Source: Streptacidiphilus sp041262165 | GTDB lineage: Bacteria > Actinomycetota > Actinomycetes > Streptomycetales > Streptomycetaceae | NCBI RefSeq assembly: GCF_041262165.1 | Contig: NZ_JBGCBY010000035.1 | Location: 24,247 to 88,246, forward strand | Length of the DNA stretch: 64,000 nt | Reading direction: 5' to 3' | Part shown: positions 61,408 to 64,000 of the stretch, one piece after another | Layout of the letters: each line of letters opens with the position of its first letter | Numbering within the stretch: the first letter of the stretch is position 1 | The notes under the pieces: model-generated | Told to the model about the DNA's origin: nothing | The model's database searches: none | What the model saw: the letters and a program-made list of their open reading frames with translations, nothing else | Translations under genes and position numbers: made by a program

Positions 61408-63588
61408 CTACCGCGTACGACGGGCGGAACACTGCTCGGCCCAGATGGTCTTGCCGTGGTGCGTCTGGCGGGTGCCCCAGCGCCGGGTGAGCTGGGCGAC
61501 GAGGAGCAGGCCTCGGCCTCCCTCGTCGAAGGTGCGGGCGCGGCGCAGGTGCGGGGCGGTGTTGCTGGCGTCAGAGACTTCGCAGATCAAGGTGCGGTCC
61601 CGGATCAGCCGGAGCTGGATGGGCGGGAGGCCGTAGCGGATGGCGTTGGTGACCAGCTCGCTGACCACCAGTTCGGTGACGAACGCGGCTTCCTCCAGCC
61701 CCCAGGCGGCGAGTTGGCGCGTCGCCCAGGTCCGCGCCTCGGTGACCAGCGCCGGATCGGCCGGGACGTCCAGGATCGCGATCTGGTCCGCGTTCAGTGC
61801 GCGGGTGCGGGCCAGCAGCAGCGCGGCGTCGTCGATGGGACGATCGGTGAGCAGCGCGTCGACGATCCGGTCGCAAGTCTCTTCCAGGGAGGGGGAGGGA
61901 GAGTTCAGGGCGCGGCGCAACTCCTCGACGCCGGTGTCGATGTCCCGCGCCCGGGATTCGACCAGGCCGTCGGTGTAGAGGGCGAGCAGGCTGCCCTCGG
62001 GCAGTTCGATCTCGGTGGCCTCGAACGGCAGCCCGCCGACGCCCAGCGGCGGGCCGGGGGAGACGTGGACGAGGTCGGCCGTGCCGCCCGGGTTGACGAC
62101 CAGCGGAGCCGGATGGCCGGCGCTGGCGAGGACACAGCGCCGGGAGACGGGGTCGTAGACGGCATACAGGCAGGTCGCGCCCAGGTCCCCACTGCCGCGC
62201 TCCTGGTCGCCCTGCTCGTTGCCGTGCGTCGCCTGGCCGAATCCGTCACCGCCGCGCTCCGCCCCGCCCCGCTCCTCGCTGTCTCTGCTTCCGGTGCGGT
62301 CCTCCTCGAAGCCGAGGTGGGCGACCAGGTCGTCGAGGTGGGTGAGGAGTTCGTCGGGCGGCAGGTCGAGGTCGGCCAGCGTACGCACCGCCGTGCGCAG
62401 GCGTCCCATCGTGGCGCAGGCGTGGATGCCGTGACCGACCACGTCGCCGACCACCAGGGCGACTCGGGTGCCCGACAGCGGGATCACGTCGAACCAGTCG
62501 CCGCCCACCCCGGCGCTCGGGTCGGCGGGCAGGTAGCGGGAGGCCGCCTCGACCCCCGCCTGCCCGGGAAGCCCCCGGGGGAGCAGGCTCTGCTGCAGGG
62601 CGAGGGCGGTCGCGTGCTCGCGGGTGTAGCGGCGGGCGTTGTCGACGCAGAGGGCTGCGCGACCGGAGAGTTCCCCGGCGAGGAGCACGTCCTCCTGCTC
62701 GAAGGGATCGCGACCCATACGGCGGATGAACACGGCCACCCCGAGCGTGGCGCCCCGGGCGCGGAGCGGCACCGCCATGATCGAGCGCAGGGTGTACTGC
62801 CGGACCGTGGCGGCCCTGATGCTGTCCTGGGCGAGCCACCGCTCGAAGTCCGCGTCGCCCGGGCCGCTGACGACGGTGCCACCGGTGAGCAGGGCCCGGG
62901 CCGCCGGAGCGAACGAGGGATAGGTGTCGATCTCGCCCAGCTCGACGACGGCCTCCGGGGCACCCGCGTCCACGGACTCGTGCGCGATCCGGCGCAGCAC
63001 CACCGTGCCGTCCACCGAGCCCAGCGTGGGCTCCTCCCCGTGCAGGACGGACTCCAGCAGGTCCACGGTCACCAGGTCCGCGAACCGGGGCACCACCAGC
63101 CGGGCGAGCTCGGCGGCGGTCCGCACCACGTCCAGGGTGGTGCCGATGCCGGCGCCGGCCTCGTTGAGCAGCGCCAGCCGCTGCCGGGCCCGGTGCTGCT
63201 CGGTGCTGTCGAACGCCGCGATGGCGACCGCGCACACGGTGCCGGAGGGGTCCCGGACCGGCCACATCCAGGTGTTCCAGGCGTGCTCGTGCATCGAGGA
63301 GGGAGCGTTGGTGTAGCTCTCGTGGCAGGCGGGGATCCCGGTTCGGGCGACCTGGCGCAGGGCCTGGTGGAATCCCCGGATGGCGGGGTCATCGGGCACC
63401 GTGTCCAGGTAGTCGCGACCGCGGAGTTCGGCGTTGCCGGCGCCCATCACCTCGCACGAGGCATCGTTCAGGTAGAGGTATCGCACCTCGGTGTCGAAGG
63501 TGGCCATGGCGACCGGCGACTGTGCGAACGCCCACTCCACGATCGCGCGCGGCGACTCGTGCGGGGCGTCGCTACTGTCGGCATCCAT
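61408..63588 (-). CDS. PAS-GAF-SpoIIE-HATPase regulator with intact phosphatase domain
   Basis: A 726-residue dual-function regulator: PAS (about 15-130), GAF (145-310), PP2C/SpoIIE domain with intact 'GGDWFDV', 'GDVVGHG', 'YTDGLVES' and 'DDAALLL', and RsbW-type kinase ('ELVVSELVTNAIRYG', 'DEGGRGLLL'). Phosphatase and kinase halves would act oppositely on an anti-anti-sigma factor. A Gly/Glu/Arg-rich insert of about 35 residues lies within the PP2C domain. It is a close paralogue of 22095-24233, which has lost the phosphatase residues. Confidence 0.92.
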   Translation of the reverse strand: MDADSSDAPHESPRAIVEWAFAQSPVAMATFDTEVRYLYLNDASCEVMGAGNAELRGRDYLDTVPDDPAIRGFHQALRQVARTGIPACHESYTNAPSSMHEHAWNTWMWPVRDPSGTVCAVAIAAFDSTEQHRARQRLALLNEAGAGIGTTLDVVRTAAELARLVVPRFADLVTVDLLESVLHGEEPTLGSVDGTVVLRRIAHESVDAGAPEAVVELGEIDTYPSFAPAARALLTGGTVVSGPGDADFERWLAQDSIRAATVRQYTLRSIMAVPLRARGATLGVAVFIRRMGRDPFEQEDVLLAGELSGRAALCVDNARRYTREHATALALQQSLLPRGLPGQAGVEAASRYLPADPSAGVGGDWFDVIPLSGTRVALVVGDVVGHGIHACATMGRLRTAVRTLADLDLPPDELLTHLDDLVAHLGFEEDRTGSRDSEERGGAERGGDGFGQATHGNEQGDQERGSGDLGATCLYAVYDPVSRRCVLASAGHPAPLVVNPGGTADLVHVSPGPPLGVGGLPFEATEIELPEGSLLALYTDGLVESRARDIDTGVEELRRALNSPSPSLEETCDRIVDALLTDRPIDDAALLLARTRALNADQIAILDVPADPALVTEARTWATRQLAAWGLEEAAFVTELVVSELVTNAIRYGLPPIQLRLIRDRTLICEVSDASNTAPHLRRARTFDEGGRGLLLVAQLTRRWGTRQTHHGKTIWAEQCSARRTR

Positions 63589-63900
63589 CCCGGCTCATTC
63601 CCGTGCTGCTCGCATGGCCCCCTGCCAGCGTGATCCTCCTGCCATTCGATATCAAGCCGGACCGGAGCACCCGCCGGGGGCGGAAACGCGTAACGAGCCC
63701 GTGACGTCGCGGCTGGAGAAGAAACACAAATGTCACCGGGCGTGTCAGCATTCTTCGCACATCGGGGTTCGTCATTCTTTCGAGTGACGCCGCGGAACGC
63801 CGGAATGCTCATGGCGTTACACCGTGGCACTGCACCTGATGGCAGCGGTCTCCTAATGTCAGCCGTCAACGGAGTTCCGCGTTTCCGGAGGAGATATCCG
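63589..63900. promoter_or_regulatory. Divergent intergenic region before the nitrilase-family gene
   Basis: About 310 bases with no gene. An AT-richer patch at 63718-63785 probably holds a promoter for the SpoIIE gene. TAATGT at 63854-63859 with a poor -35 (TGCACC at 63831-63836, 17-base spacing) is a weak candidate for the nitrilase gene. GGAGGAG (63886-63892) is its ribosome site. Confidence 0.4.
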
Positions 63901-64000
63901 ATGAGCCGTGTTGTTCGTGCCGCCTTGGTCCAGACGAAGTGGACGGGGGATGGTGCCTCGATGGTGGATCTGCATGAGCGGTTTGCGCGGGAGGCGGCTG
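63901..64000 (+). CDS. Nitrilase/carbon-nitrogen hydrolase family protein, N-terminus only
   Basis: The first 33 residues (MSRVVRAALVQTKWTGDGAS, then 'LHERFAREA') match the start of carbon-nitrogen hydrolases of the beta-ureidopropionase/N-carbamoylputrescine amidase group, where the AL-x-Q-x strand and a helix precede the catalytic Glu. The rest is outside the window, so the Cys-Glu-Lys triad cannot be checked. It follows a strong ribosome site. Near an APC permease and GntR/Cache regulators it may belong to pyrimidine, hydantoin or polyamine breakdown. Confidence 0.72.
   Translation, partial: MSRVVRAALVQTKWTGDGASMVDLHERFAREAA

Overview
The window is high-GC, densely coded actinomycete DNA. 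GC-rich third positions, GTG and TTG starts, four-base ATGA/GTGA gene overlaps, an ydaO (c-di-AMP) leader before an Rpf-type cell-wall hydrolase, SpoIIE/RsbW-type regulators and orphan type VII secretion substrates all point to the Streptomycetaceae or a close relative (Streptomyces, Kitasatospora, Streptacidiphilus). The secreted sedolisin would suit an acid-tolerant member, but that is inference. No tRNA, rRNA, CRISPR array or insertion sequence was seen. The window reads as ordinary chromosomal accessory metabolism rather than a mobile island.

Layout. 1-10.0 kb: a probable polyamine/amino-acid uptake and oxidation locus. It holds a sodium:solute symporter (cut by the left edge), a four-gene PotD/ABC importer, a PuuR-like XRE-cupin regulator, a gamma-aminobutyraldehyde-type dehydrogenase and a PucR-type activator. 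The symporter and dehydrogenase share a conserved upstream element. 10-18 kb: PlsC-like acyltransferase, secreted S53 peptidase, MarR plus DHA2 exporter, Ser/Thr kinase, and an Rpf-LysM-transglycosylase behind a c-di-AMP riboswitch. 18.5-22 kb: GntR, DHDPS-family enzyme and IlvD/Edd dehydratase, a non-phosphorylative sugar-acid pathway. 22-25.3 kb: a SpoIIE/GAF/PAS protein with decayed phosphatase residues and two small exported or membrane proteins. 25.4-33.1 kb: a compact form II 'CO dehydrogenase-like' molybdenum hydroxylase operon coxS-L-M-D-E-(XdhC)-G.

33-41.7 kb: membrane protein, methyltransferase, LacI regulator, an orphan ESX-type substrate pair with a partner gene, small proteins, APC permease and a crotonase. 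41.9-49.8 kb: pntAB transhydrogenase, histidine phosphatase, RecQ helicase, a QorB-like reductase facing its HxlR regulator, and a DHFR-fold protein. 50-55.9 kb: large secreted putative zinc protease, small membrane proteins, methyltransferase, RsbU-type phosphatase. 55.3-64 kb: TetR-amidase facing a short-chain dehydrogenase across a perfect palindrome; then an APC permease facing a GntR/Cache pair, an intact SpoIIE/RsbW protein, and the first codons of a nitrilase-family hydrolase at the right edge.

Regulatory signals are unusually clear: strong hairpin terminators between convergent genes, a nested inverted repeat filling one gap exactly from stop codon to stop codon, and several operators beside their likely regulators. 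The most notable items are the shared PucR-locus element, the decayed SpoIIE paralogue, the dual-hydrolase Rpf protein under riboswitch control, the complete form II cox operon of unknown substrate, and the orphan type VII secretion module.
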